Position numbers and translations under genes: made by a program
Assembly: GCA_963691705.1 (NCBI GenBank)
Contig: OY829545.1
Location: 28,011,475 to 28,075,474, forward strand
Reading direction: 5' to 3'
DNA: 64,000 nt
DNA from: Viola odorata
Lineage: Eukaryota; Streptophyta; Magnoliopsida; Malpighiales; Violaceae
Notes under the pieces: model-generated
Told to the model about the DNA's origin: nothing
The model's database searches: none
What the model saw: only the letters and a program-made list of their open reading frames with translations
Shown here: one piece after another, positions 53,167 through 63,853 of the stretch
Layout of the letters: every line of letters begins with the position of its first letter
Position numbering within the stretch: the first letter of the stretch is position 1

Positions 53167-54720
53167 ATGACAGAACTGGTTATAAGGATAGCGGAGCTAG
53201 AAGAACAACTCCAAACTGCTACAGAACGAGCACTATAAGCCAAAAAAGAATAAAGGTAAGATGACACTTGATTATCCGCCCGACTTTTGTTCCTCTTCCA
53301 TTCATACAACGGAGCCTACTTTTCTATCTACTATTACGGATCCCTCTATGCCCTAGTCTGTAATTGGCACAATTGGACAAGGAACTCTGGAGTATTATTC
53401 TACCTTTAAAGCACATGTTCGTCACTTGATCAAATGTGGGTGGACCTCCTTCGAAAGATTAACCAAAAGACCATATGACCCACCAAGGAACCAAAAAAAT
53501 CCCAAACAATCAAAATCACCAAAACTATCGTCGGAACCAAGAAACGTTTCCACTTTTCCCATTATCCCCACTATAAATATTGCAACAACTTGCACAAATA
53601 AAACCATATAACCTACCAAAGAACACAAAAAACCAAAACTATCGTTGAAACTAGGAGCCATTACCACCTCTTCCAAAAATCTACGAGCATCTTCTAAGCA
53701 GCCAGTTAGATTGTACCAACTCCGATCTGACCTCTCCAAACTTATCTCCCGAAGGGGTTCAATCCTGATGTTACATGTGCATACCATGCGGGAACTCCAA
53801 GTCACACTCTATAGAATTGTTCCACCTTTAAGTTCGTCACTTGATCAGGTGATGGAGGAATGAATATTATTTCAGTCGAGAAGATTGTTGATCCCTTCCC
53901 TTTAAGCGTTGAGGTTACCACAAGAAAAGCTTTTCTTTGCGCTAGTCAAAGGAAGATATCGGCGAAATTCAGAGGATAATTTGAGCATTTGTTTGTTTCC
54001 CGGGGGCAGGCAACATGGAATCCAAGATTGTGCTATCTTCTTACAGAAGGTGGGACAACTGACATATTTTAGGGCCATTCAGATGGAGAAGAAAACTCAT
54101 GGGATAAAAGAGGTCGATGTTATCGAAGAAGGCCTTCCCACCCTTTATTCATTCGAGCATGTGCTCCTACCACGACACCTTGCGAGTTAGTTTTTCTAAA
54201 GTTTGCCCAGAATATTTCTAGTAAGGATTCACATGCAATCCCTTTCAAACTATAGGTATGAAGTTGTCGCTACGCCAACGAGGCCGGTAATGGAAGAAAC
54301 TGCTGATACTGGGGGCATGACCAAGAGTGTGAGGTGTTATATCTCCAATGAAGTTGAAAAGTGAAGCAAGCCAAAGGACAGTCCACTGGTTCTCAAGAAT
54401 AGTACAATAGAATCCCCAAGGATCATCAACTAGAGTTCTACTTGGGTCAGTACGACTTCGACATTCCATATTTGTACTCTTGGAGAATAAGAACCATGTT
54501 GAAAGAGGTCTGGAGAGCCGGCACGCAATTGGACCGCTACCATGCTTCCTAAACGTCTCTCTCAAAAGAGATTATCACCGCAATGAAGGATGAGATTGAG
54601 GCTCTACACAAGTCATCCCATTTAGTAGAAATTTTGAAACTTTAAAGAGATAAACTTGGGGGCAAGCAGTGAACATCAGAAAATAGTCAAGATTGGAATG
54701 ATCTCGAACTCTGGGAGAAG
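53167..54720 (+). pseudogene. Element D gag/protease remnants
   Basis: A start MTELVIRIAELEEQLQTA at 53167-53238 resembles an Ogre Gag N-terminus and ends in TAA. Further on, 53909-54190 contains CLFPGGRQHGIQDCAIFLQK followed by VGQL, which looks like the degraded zinc-knuckle/VQ region before the Ogre protease. No protease active site is recognised. The zone is broken by many stops and probably large deletions, so only parts are assigned. Confidence 0.5.
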
Positions 54721-55388
54721 ATTTCACTCCTCAAAGAGTAAATGAATGTATTCGTACAGTCGTATAAAGATACGTCGGGTCTCGACCCTAGTATAGTTGA
54801 GCACCGTATTCCGTTGAAGCATGAATACAAGCCAGTAATACAAAAACTCTAGAGAATGTACCCTGATGTTCTTTTAAAGATCAAAGAAGAAGTCACTAGA
54901 TGCGGGTTTCCTAAGAGTCGTTGAATACCTGGAATGGGTCGCCAATATTGTGCCAGTACCAATGAGGGAGGAGAAAGTTCGCATGGGTGTGAATTTTTGA
55001 GACTTTAATCGAGCAAGTCCCAAAGAGGATTTCCCACTTTCTCATATTGACATCCTAGTGGACAATGTCGCCCATAATTACATGTTCTCCTTCATGGATG
55101 GTTCTTCAGGATGCAATCAGATTAAGATGGCTCTTGAAGATAGCAAGAAGATTACCTTCATCACGCCTTGGGGAACCTTTTGGTACAAGGTGATGCCCTT
55201 CGGATTGAAGAACGCAGGTGCTACTTACCAACGTGCCGCTATTACCTTGATTCATGACATGATGCATATAGAAGTTGAGATATATGTTGATGATATGATA
55301 GCCAAGTCTTGCGGGGCACAAAATCATGTTGACATCCTAAAGAAAATATTTGGAAGGTTGATTGCGTGTCGAGGGCATCAAATTTAGT
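54721..55388 (+). pseudogene. Element D reverse transcriptase fragment
   Basis: Collinear RT pieces in several frames: an entry region near 54770-54960, then a 109-codon open part (55058-55387) with FSFMDGSSGCNQIKMALED, ITFITPWGTFWYKVMPFGL, KNAGATYQRA and the catalytic YVDDMIAKS. Upstream there are TAG, TGA and frame changes. After LKKIFGRL the thumb region is deleted or shifted and the sequence meets the Athila LTR. It is clearly Ogre/Tat-type RT and non-functional. Confidence 0.85.
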
Positions 55389-56817
55389 TGTAAAAAGATA
55401 TAGAAAATGGGGTAGGAATACAACTTATCACTCGTCCACAAGGGACTCGTAGATTGTGATAAGAGGTTCGTCCGCAGAGATCTTGTTGGTATATTGTAGT
55501 CTTGACTCGACTTCCTCGTCACTAGAGTTGAGGGGTTTTGTTCCTGCAATTAAGATAAGCAAAGCATAAAAGAGGACAAGCAAAATAAAATTAAAGGAAG
55601 CAATCTTAAGCAAAAGTGAATCTTAGCTAAGATTGCTGGCTGAGATTGGTTGGAACTTTCGTGGGTTAGATTCCTAGTAAGGGCGAACTCGTGAGCACTC
55701 TACTTGTTTAATCGATCATTGACTATGTATTTTCTCCTTCTCTATCATAATTCTGCTATAGATTGCGAGGAACCCCTTTCCAATCCTACTTTCCTCCTAT
55801 TCAAATCACTTGGAGGGTACCCCCTTTCCTAGTGATCCTGGCCAGTGAACACCTTGCTGGCTAAAGGGTTTATCCAATTGGCTGCTGGCTTGAGGCACAT
55901 GCGTTTTCTTAATGGCATAGGGAAAGACAGAGTCTAGGCCAAGCTACTCCCAACTCGGAGCCCTAGGTCGTCAATCTGGTTAGGCCTATATCGATTCAAA
56001 CTCACTAACCCCCACGAGGTTAGCTGTCTACTTCGTCACTTCAGTTTCGCTCGTCCCTTCGGTGACTGACTGCAAATTCATCGTCTTGGCTAAGATCGAT
56101 CAAGTCTTAGCCTAGACGGGAACCGGTTTGTTAAAACAGAACTTGTTTCGAATACAACGATAGGATAATTAAGAACGAATCAGTCTCACGATTCACAAGT
56201 ATGCTCACTCGACCCTTACCAAGAACTAGGTGTTTAGCTACTAGACATATTAATCAAGGAAATAAAAGAATAATTGAAGAACATGAAATATATTAAACGT
56301 GATATTCCAAAAGGAACTATCACAGCAAAAGAGTTTACACGAGCAGAAGAGAGGAGAATGGAAGATCCCCTAATTGACAGCCTTCCCTAACCTTAAATAA
56401 GGTTAGAGTCCCCATCAATCACGTTCCTTTCCAAACTCCTATCTTCAAATTAACTAAAAGATAGGGATAAAATTCCTAATTGTTTTAAATTCCAAAGTGA
56501 AAATAATAAAAGGATAATAGCTAAGTGTTTTTGTTCAAATAGGATTACATCAAAGATTTCTTCAAGCGGATGTAATCGCCAGCTGGTATTCTGATCCGTT
56601 CCCGCTCTCTTGAGTCCTTGGTGCGCACGCCTCTATCCTGCAATCTTAGCTAAGACATGCGGCTAAGATTGCCAATTTTTCTCTCCAGCACCCGCTTCTT
56701 CCAAAACCAGTCTTGCCCAAGATTCTTCCAAAAGAAACCAAATTGACGTGAGAAAAGATTGTTTATACCATAAACAAGGTAGTTTAAAGCGGTATAAACA
56801 CATGGAATTTAGCGTCA
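55389..56817 (-). repeat. Athila 3' LTR
   Basis: In element orientation it starts TGACGCTAAATTCCATGTGT at 56817 after AAGTGTGGTGAGGTTTGAT, an Athila-like polypurine region. The far end is set at 55389 (TTTTTACA in element orientation) but could lie 10-30 bp away because there is no partner copy. It contains two exact TCTTAGCTAAGA palindromes (55621-55632 and 56644-56655). Confidence 0.65.
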
Positions 56818-57975
56818 ATCAAACCTCACCACACTTAATCAATGCTTGCCCCCAAGCAAACTAGACTCTTAACTAAGACAAAAAAGAAATACTCAAAACA
56901 GAACAAACAAACAGAGCAAAATTTCTGGACAGACTACCCTCAGCCAATTTCCTTTCACACCTTCGGCCTATAACAGTTTGCATACTTCTCAAAGGATCCC
57001 AATTGTTATAAACACAGCCTAATCAGCACCCTAGACATCCGAATTCCACATAATCATAACATCTTTGCATTGTACAATTGAATCAACGAGACAAAACATC
57101 CATCAACTTGGATTTTCCCCCCTAATTTAACTGCCCAATATCATCATTTTAGCTACCTTGCCTGAAGTTTTATTTTCCTATGCCAGTAAAGCTAAAAAGT
57201 TTCTTGATTATTTCTGCTTAGTGAGGCAGAGATATCAAGACATAAGCATTTTTTTTCTATTATTTTTTTTTTCATTGCTCTTTTAAAAGTTTCTTGATTG
57301 TTTCCACTTATTGAGGCAGAAACATCAAGACATTTTTCATTCATATATTTTTTTTTCTAGAACTGCAATTTACTAGGCACAGCAGTAGTTCTCTATATTA
57401 GAGCAATTCAGCATAATTACAAGGCATCAAAACTCCATTGTCCACTTAGCAGTTTTCCTTAAAGGGTATTAAGTATATTTGGTGAATGTTTGCCTATGTG
57501 TCAAGTCAGTTACACAATGCTAGACCCTATAATTATGTACAATAAGGATATCTTTAGGCGCTGAGCATGCTGTGTTCAAAAGCTATGGGGTCACAAGGTG
57601 AAGTATGCTAAAGGTCAAGGCTAAGATACTCAAGAAAACAGGCCTTAGGCATAGTCCAAACATTTCGCTGACACACAATCAAAACAGAAGGCATGCATGC
57701 CTAAAACACACAAAACAATTAAGAAAATCATGCATCAGACATGGAAAAGACGATCTAGGCCAACTAACTTGGCCTAGATTCACAAAAAATTTCATGCGAA
57801 AAAGGAAAATCACACAAAAACACATCAGAACATGTATATACAGACAAATAACCTAAAAACACCCTCACCACACTTAGAGAACACATTGTCCTCAATGTGT
57901 AAATGAGAGAAAAAATTAAGGAAAAAGACATAAAAATTTGAAAAAGAAAGAAAGAAAGACACGACCTGAGGGCAT
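56818..57975 (-). other. Athila 3' untranslated zone
   Basis: Over 1.1 kb without a gene between the extra ORF tail and the 3' LTR. It has CTTGGGGGCAAGC on the - strand near 56850, a pair of hairpin units (57195-57340), and a long A/T-rich part. No ORF is supportable. Confidence 0.6.
57195..57340 (-). repeat. Two tandem hairpin units in the Athila 3' zone
   Basis: Two ~60-100 bp spaced copies of TTTCTTGAT-n-TTTC ... GA(A/G)A-ATCAAGA. Each folds into a near-perfect stem of about 12-15 pairs with the loop centred on CTTA(G/T)TGAGGCA. The stem differences between copies are mostly paired. Confidence 0.65.
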
Positions 57976-58375
57976 TTACTGGGTAGTCGGGTCTTGCACA
58001 GATGGTGCTAGGTCATTTTCTTCATCAGAGCCGGCCGCACTGGAGTCACTCGTGGTGCTGAAGTGATCATTCACTTTGTTGCGAATGTGCGCAACAACTT
58101 TGTCTATGGCATGGATGAACTTAAAAGTGACCTCCATGTAAGTCTGGATGTGCTGATATCTCGCGTCCTACTACTCCATGAACTTGTCCAGACGCTCCTT
58201 CTGGGCTGTTTCAATGCTCGCAAATAGGGATTGTTGCTGATCCACAATCTGCTGCATCTATTTTTGAGATGAGTCTTGAAACTCATGAAACAACTGCTGG
58301 TTAGTCGTGAAGGCTTCGAGATGCGTCTGCACGAGGTCCAGGAATCTATTGGCCCACTCTGGAAGCCGAGGGTGG
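57976..58375 (-). pseudogene. Broken coiled-coil tail of the Athila extra ORF
   Basis: After the ORF stop at 58376 another frame carries coding-like sequence: RFLDLVQTHLEAFTTNQQLF, then MQQIVDQQQSLFASIETAQK and FKFIHAIDKVVAHIRNKVND, ending APSVQDPTTQ before TAA at 57976-57978. Two TAG codons interrupt it, and one or two frameshifts separate it from the main ORF. The Gln-rich helical character suggests a coiled coil. Confidence 0.6.
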
Positions 58376-59944
58376 TCAGATCAATGCCAAGACTATTGGT
58401 TTGCTTGGCATCTTAGCATCTTGGCTAAGATTGGGCTCTTCTGCTGCACCGTCAATCTGAATTGGCTTAATCTTGAAGTTCCCGTTGATCCTCTTCCCAT
58501 AAAGGTGATCTGGCACTGGGGTAAATCCTGTATTAAAGCAGAGATAGACTTTTTCCTCGTGGAAATGGCCCATTTGGTCAAATGCCCTAAGATCCATGAT
58601 CTTAATGGCACAGGATTTGCATAAATTTAAAGCAGATAAATCTATACCCCTAGCAATAGCAGTCATATGGGAAATCAGAGTTCCTAAGATCATTTTAGGA
58701 AGAGAATCACAAGCTTTTATCTGCCTAACAATCCAATAGCCAAGATTGACTCTCTTCTCATGCAGCATGCACCAAAGCAAAAATGTCTCAAGCTTTGAAA
58801 GATTACCCGAGACTGTGGTCTTGCCTGAGAGATTGATTGAAAGGATCCTTTGGAGAATCCTCAAAGTAGGATCTCGGATCTGGTGAGCTCTGGAATTTTT
58901 ATCTAACTTAGCATTAAAGTCACCAGTCAATTCTCCATAGGCCACTGCCTTATCCCAATCAGGGGGATAATCAGTCAGGGCATTCACATATTCATCAGAC
59001 TTGAGGCCATCCTCAGTCACAAAACCAAGCAGCATGTTAAAATCATCAATCGAAAAGTGACTCCATTTATCAAGCAAACGAAAGTGCACAACATCAACAA
59101 CACTAAGATCAGGAAAAGCTCTACCATTAGCATACAATCTCTCCTGATCTAACCAGAAAGAGGCATGAAACTCTAAACACAGTTCAGCATAAACGGGCAT
59201 GTCAAGATAGAAAAAGCAATCCCACCCAAGATTGGAAATAAACCTCTTAGTTCTGCTGCCCACCCCCAATTCATCAAGAAAGGAAAAATCAAGGACAGCA
59301 AAGGGAGTGACCTCACAGGCATGCTTATCATTCAATTTAACCCTAAAATCAGGGGTGTCAGACCTCAAACAGCCTTTCAAAGAGTTTAAGGGCGGAATGG
59401 TTACCTTGGCAGTCTTGGCCGCAGGCTTGGCCAAGACTACAACCATTTCAGAGTCTGACTCTTTGCCAAGATCAGCATTCTCTACTTTCTTTTTGCCTTT
59501 GGCAGCAGCAGAGCGAGTCCTTTTTGCTGGCGCCGATTCAACACTCACATCAGCCTTCCTCTTCCTCGATTTCTTGGATTTTGTCGAACCGTCTTCACAC
59601 TTAGGCTCAGAATCTGAAATCTCTTGCACCTCGGAGTCAGCCTGTTTGCTAACCCTAGATTGGATTTCTTTGTTGAGGTCGATCTTTTTCTTGGCTGTGG
59701 GAGAATTTTGAGGAGGTACAGAGGTAGGAACTGGAGTAGGAGTGGAGAGGATCTGTTTTGGAGAATCAGAGGTGGCTGCATCTATAGACATGATTGTCCT
59801 AGCGATATCGAGTACCTCATTGAGGTTTTGTGGCAGATCCTCCTCTGGATTTGAGAGAGAAGGAGAACGAGAGGGGTTAGGGGATTGTTGCTTAATCGGA
59901 GTGGATTTTGCTTTCTTGGTAGAAGATCTCTTGGATTTTCCCAT
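58376..59944 (-). CDS. Athila extra ORF after pol (env-like position)
   Basis: 522 codons, ATG at 59942-59944 (MGKSKRSSTKK). The first ~200 residues are Ser/Lys-rich with nuclear-localisation-like clusters (KKSRKRKADV, PAKRTRSAAAKGKKK). From ~205 a folded domain follows: RFISNLGWDCFFYLDMPVYA, ELCLEFHASFW, HFSIDDFNMLLGF, ILGTLISHMTAIA. It resembles the putative plant transposon protein domain found after pol in many Athila-type elements. No signal peptide or clear membrane helix is visible, so an envelope role is not supported; the basic N-terminus points to the nucleus. The ORF is open, although the C-terminal tail is frameshifted. Confidence 0.75.
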   Translation of the reverse strand: MGKSKRSSTKKAKSTPIKQQSPNPSRSPSLSNPEEDLPQNLNEVLDIARTIMSIDAATSDSPKQILSTPTPVPTSVPPQNSPTAKKKIDLNKEIQSRVSKQADSEVQEISDSEPKCEDGSTKSKKSRKRKADVSVESAPAKRTRSAAAKGKKKVENADLGKESDSEMVVVLAKPAAKTAKVTIPPLNSLKGCLRSDTPDFRVKLNDKHACEVTPFAVLDFSFLDELGVGSRTKRFISNLGWDCFFYLDMPVYAELCLEFHASFWLDQERLYANGRAFPDLSVVDVVHFRLLDKWSHFSIDDFNMLLGFVTEDGLKSDEYVNALTDYPPDWDKAVAYGELTGDFNAKLDKNSRAHQIRDPTLRILQRILSINLSGKTTVSGNLSKLETFLLWCMLHEKRVNLGYWIVRQIKACDSLPKMILGTLISHMTAIARGIDLSALNLCKSCAIKIMDLRAFDQMGHFHEEKVYLCFNTGFTPVPDHLYGKRINGNFKIKPIQIDGAAEEPNLSQDAKMPSKPIVLALI

Positions 59945-60476
59945 GATATATGCTAATGAAATCGTGGAGTGAAAGTAGGAGAAGTGGAGGATGTGTAGCT
60001 GAGGCGATTTGAGAGATTAGAGGAAGAGGGCGAGATTTTAGGGATTTGGTGTTTGTGGGAGGTAAGGAGATTGATTCTTCAAAGATAAACACCAATTAAA
60101 ATTTGGAAAATTTAATTTCCAAATCATATTAATATTTTTAAAAATGTGACCGTTATCCCTTCTTTTTCTCCTTCATCAAAACACGCAACCTTCTCTTTTT
60201 CTTCCTTTTTCTCCGCGTGTCACCCTAATCCATGGTGAATAAAATATGGCTAAGATCAAATAGACTTAGCCAAGACTCCTCACCACACTTAATTCCTATC
60301 AATCGCTCCAAAGGATTTTCACAAGATTCCTGAAAATTCCAGAAAGACAAAATCAATCAGTGATTCTGGGGAATATTTGACCAATCCATTTATTCAAAAG
60401 AACTTAAAATAAAAACCATGGGTTGACTCCCATGTAGCGCCCTAGTTATAGTCCTAGGCATGACTTTACTGTTCTT
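59945..60476 (-). other. Spacer between Athila pol and extra ORF
   Basis: 532 bp without coding. A subgenomic splice acceptor for the extra ORF would be expected here, but none can be named with confidence. Confidence 0.5.
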
Positions 60477-61188
60477 TTAATGAATCTCAGGTAGGGCTTC
60501 GATCGCCTCAGTTTCCTGAAACGTTGGAAATCCTTCCAGGAATGGTTTAAGTCGCTGTCCATTGACCTTAAACACTATCCCTGTCTTTTCATTCTTAATA
60601 TCCACTGAACCATGAGGGTAAACATTAGTGATAACATATGGACCTTCCCATTTGGTCTTAAGCTTACCTAGGAAGAGCTTAAATCTTGAATTGTATAGAA
60701 GGACTTTTCCCCCAAGTTGGAGATTCTTCTCAACAATCTTCTTGTCATGGTATGTCTTCATCCTGATCTTAGCTAAGAGTTGGTTGTCATATGCTTGATT
60801 CCTTAATTCTTCCATCTCGTGGATTTGGAGTTTCCTTTCCTCACCTGCTTGGTCGTATCTTAGATTGCATTTCTGAATTGCCCAATAAGCTCTATGTTGC
60901 ATACCTACTGGCAGGTGGCATGCCTTCCCGTACACCAATTTGTAAGGAGTCATTCCTATGGGAGATTTGTAGGCAGTCCTATATGCCCACAACGCATCAT
61001 CCAGCCTTTGGCTCCAATCTCGTCGATCTAAGCCAACTGTCTTAGCTAAGATCGATTTGACTTCTCTGTTTGATACCTCCGCTTGGCCATTTGACTAAGG
61101 GTGGTATGCAGTGGAGACTTTGTGGGTTACACCATACTTCCTGAAAAGAGAAACAATAATACTATTGCAAAAATATGTGCCTCGGTTG
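60477..61188 (-). pseudogene. Athila integrase, C-terminal half
   Basis: It continues the integrase in a shifted frame (indel in a run of four C, + strand, at 61199-61202). The catalytic second Asp position reads Asn ([12 protein letters not shown]). A TAG at 61095-61097 lies in the [14 protein letters not shown] segment where Gln is usual. The Glu motif is kept. From 60992 it is open: [30 protein letters not shown], then [20 protein letters not shown]. Loss of a DDE residue together with the stop makes the integrase inactive. Confidence 0.85.
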
Positions 61189-63243
61189 CTAATTGATTCC
61201 CCTAGGCACGCCAAATCTGTTCAAAATGTTAGTTTTCAAGAATGAAACAATAGTTCTAGCATCATTGGTCCTAGTTGCCTTAGCTTCTATCCATTTAGAC
61301 ACGTAATCCACAGCAAGCAGTATATATTGTTTACCATCCGACATAGGAAAAGGTCCCATGAAATCAATGCCCCATAGATAAAAAAATTCACAATTTAATA
61401 TAACATTCATGGGCATTTGATTTCTAGCGCTTATGTTTCCTATCTTTTGGCATTTAGGACATGTCTTACAAAATATATAACTATCATGAAATAGAGTAGG
61501 CCAATAAAATCCTAACTCTAGGACTTTTAAGGCTGTCCTCTTAGCTCCAAAATGTCCACCACATGCATAAGAGTGACAAAATCTCATAACAGAAGGAATT
61601 TCAGTTTCAGGAATGCATCTTCTAATCAACTGATCAGATCCAATTTTCCAAAGATAAGGGTCATCCCACACGAAATACTTGCTGTCGTGCTTAATCTTTA
61701 CCTTTTCTTGAGCCGTTAGGTCTCCATGGTGTTTGCCCGTGGCTAAGAAATTGACTAGGTCGGCAAACCATGACCTATATACCTGGACGGCGAATAGATG
61801 TTCGTCTGGAAAATCATCTCTGATTGGCTCTGAATCTTCCTTCACAAAGCACCTGCTTAGGTGGTCGACGACTAAGTTTTTCTTTCCTGCTTTGTCCTTG
61901 ATTTCCAAGTTATGTTCTTGCAAAAGTAAAACCCAACGGATCAGTCTTGGCTTAGATTCTGCTTTTGTCAAAAGATATCTCAAGGCCGCATGGTCTGAAA
62001 AGACTATGACTTTTATTCCCAACAAATATGATCTGAATTTGTCCAATGCAAAGATTATTGCAAACAATTCCTTCTCGGTTGTAGTATAGTTCCTTTGTGC
62101 GTCATCAAGCATCTTAGAGGCGTAGTAGATCACATGTGGATCTGTACTAATTTTCTGCCCTAGAACTGCACCAACGGCTGAGTTACTAGCATCACACATC
62201 AATTCGAATGGAAGGTTCCAATCGGGTGCTTGAATGATTGGGGCTGATATGAGTTTCTCCTTGATCTTGTCAAACGCTTCTTGGCAAGATTCGTCAAAAT
62301 TGAAGTCCACTTCTTTTTGTAATAATTTGCACATCGGCTCCACAATCTTCGAGAAGTCTTTAATAAACCTGCGATAAAATCCTGCATGGCCTAGAAAACT
62401 TCTAACCTCACACACGCATGAGGGATAAGGCAAGGTTTTGATAACTTCAATCTTAGCCTGGTCAACTTCTATGCCTTTCTTAGAAACTACATGACCTAGT
62501 ACAATACCTTGTTCAACCATGAAATGACATTTTTCATAGTTAAGAACAAGATTAGTGGTCACACACCTTTTCAAAACATGTTTCAGTGTTGTTAAACATT
62601 TATCAAAATTATCACCATAGACGGTGAAGTCATCCATAAACACTTCAATACCTTTTTCTACATAGTCTGAAAAGATACTAACCATACACCTTTGAAAGGT
62701 GGCAGGCGCATTGCACAATCCGAATGGCATCCTTCTATAGGCAAAGGTTCCGAAGGGACATGTGAATGTCATCTTCTCTTGGTCTTCTAATGCCACTGGG
62801 ATTTGATGAAATCCTGAATAACCATCCAAGAAACAGTAATGGGACTTTCCAGTCAGTCTTTCCACCATTTGATCAATGAATGGTAATGGAAAGTGATCTT
62901 TCCTCGTGACTTGGTTAAGTCTGCGGTAGTCTATGCAGACCCTCCATCCATTCGGGATTCTTGTGGTTCTCTTAACTCCATCTTCTCCTTCAGTCACGGT
63001 GATTCCTGTCTTCTTAGGTACAACCTGTACAGGGGAAACCCATGAGCTATCAGATATTGGGTAAATAATTCCAGCATCAAGTAATTTGATAATTTCTTTC
63101 TTGACAACTTCCATCATCGGAGGGTTAAGCCTCCTTTGGGGTTGTCTAATCATTTTCTTATCCTCTTCCACGTGAATTTTGTGGGTGCAAATGGTTGAGG
63201 ATATGCCCTTGATATCTGCTAAGGTCCATCTGATAAGATTCAA
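61189..63243 (-). pseudogene. Athila RT, RNase H and integrase N-terminal half
   Basis: 684 open codons. [72 protein letters not shown], catalytic FMDDFTVYG near residue 205. RNase [45 protein letters not shown]. Integrase: [18 protein letters not shown], and first Asp in [11 protein letters not shown]. The frame is lost after [10 protein letters not shown]. The N-terminal side stops where the TatF LTR begins (63248), so the start is an insertion boundary and not an initiator. RT and RNase H residues are intact. Confidence 0.9.
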
Positions 63244-63247
63244 TCTT

Positions 63248-63853
63248 TGATACGATCGAGACGATGGTTACTATTGGTCAGAGTGGTCGTAGCTGACGTT
63301 GGTCACACCTGCAAAGCGCCGGAGGGGGGGCTCCAGCGTAGACACTCTGATGCTTAAGTCAGTAAGCGGTTCAAAATAACAGAGGTTCTAGAAGGCGATC
63401 TTAGGCTTACTTGATATTTTAAAATGGAGGGGTATTTATAGGCCGCTGGGGGCGATATCTGGGCGAAAAGGCGATATCCGGGCGAGATAACGCTCTGGAT
63501 GATGTCACGGGCGATACCTAGGCTGACGTCATGGGTGATACCGTGGCTGACGTCACGGGCGATACCTGGATCTAACATTACGGACGATACCTCGGAGGAG
63601 GGTATCGAGGGCGATACCCATGGTGATGCCGGGGGCGATAACTCCGTGGATGTTGTCGTGGCTGCCCTGGGATGGGATGATGCCGTGCGCGTAGAGACGC
63701 GTGAGACCTCCCCCTCCACTGATGTCAACCATCCCAGAAAATACCTCACAGTCTAACGACGATAGCTTAGATGTCCGATAGGGCTATAGGATTCCGTCCT
63801 CGGTAGGGGTCATAATTATAGAAATGCCCTCAGGATAGCCTTAATTGTTATCA
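63248..63853 (-). repeat. TatF 3' LTR (606 bp)
   Basis: On the + strand it runs from TGATACGATCGAG to TTGTTATCA. In element orientation it starts TGATAACAATTAAGG, like TatB (TGATAACAATCC). The sequence to its right matches the 3' internal edge of TatB (27771-27823) in reverse complement, which identifies it as the 3' LTR. TATAAATA lies on the - strand at 63433-63440. A 24 bp repeat with TGACGTCA lies at 63500-63580. Confidence 0.82.
63500..63580 (-). promoter_or_regulatory. 24 bp tandem repeat with TGACGTCA sites upstream of the TatF TATA box
   Basis: TGATGTCA at 63500-63507, TGACGTCA at 63524-63531 and 63548-63555, exactly 24 bp apart, with a decayed fourth copy near 63573. Each is followed by a (C/T)GGGCGATACC-like spacer. 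TGACGTCA is the classic binding palindrome of plant bZIP (TGA-type) factors. The sites lie 60-120 bp upstream of TATAAATA in element orientation. Confidence 0.7.

Larger units (their letters stand above)
49621..55388 (+). mobile_element. Element D: degenerate Ogre-lineage element, 3' part lost
   Basis: The 5' LTR (49621-52143), tRNA-Arg-like primer site, Gag remnants and an RT fragment are all on the + strand. It stops at the Athila LTR near 55389 and no 3' LTR follows in the window. RT residues (DYxxFSFMDG-type region, MPFGLKNAGATYQRA, YVDDMIAKS) are Ogre-like. Many stops and deletions indicate an old copy. Confidence 0.8.
55389..63247 (-). mobile_element. Athila-lineage Ty3/gypsy element, 5' part displaced by TatF
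   Basis: On the - strand from high to low coordinate: pol from RT onward (63243-60477), a spacer, a 522-codon extra ORF (59944-58376) with a coiled-coil tail, a long 3' untranslated zone and the 3' LTR (about 55389-56817). RT of the [20 protein letters not shown] type and an extra ORF after pol are Athila traits. TatF inserted at 63248 inside the pol frame, so gag and protease should lie to the right of the window. Confidence 0.87.

Noticed and set aside
53422..53805. 127-codon - strand ORF in element D with hydrophobic segments
   Set aside because: Antisense to Gag remnants, no conservation to compare, and likely chance in AT-rich degenerate DNA.
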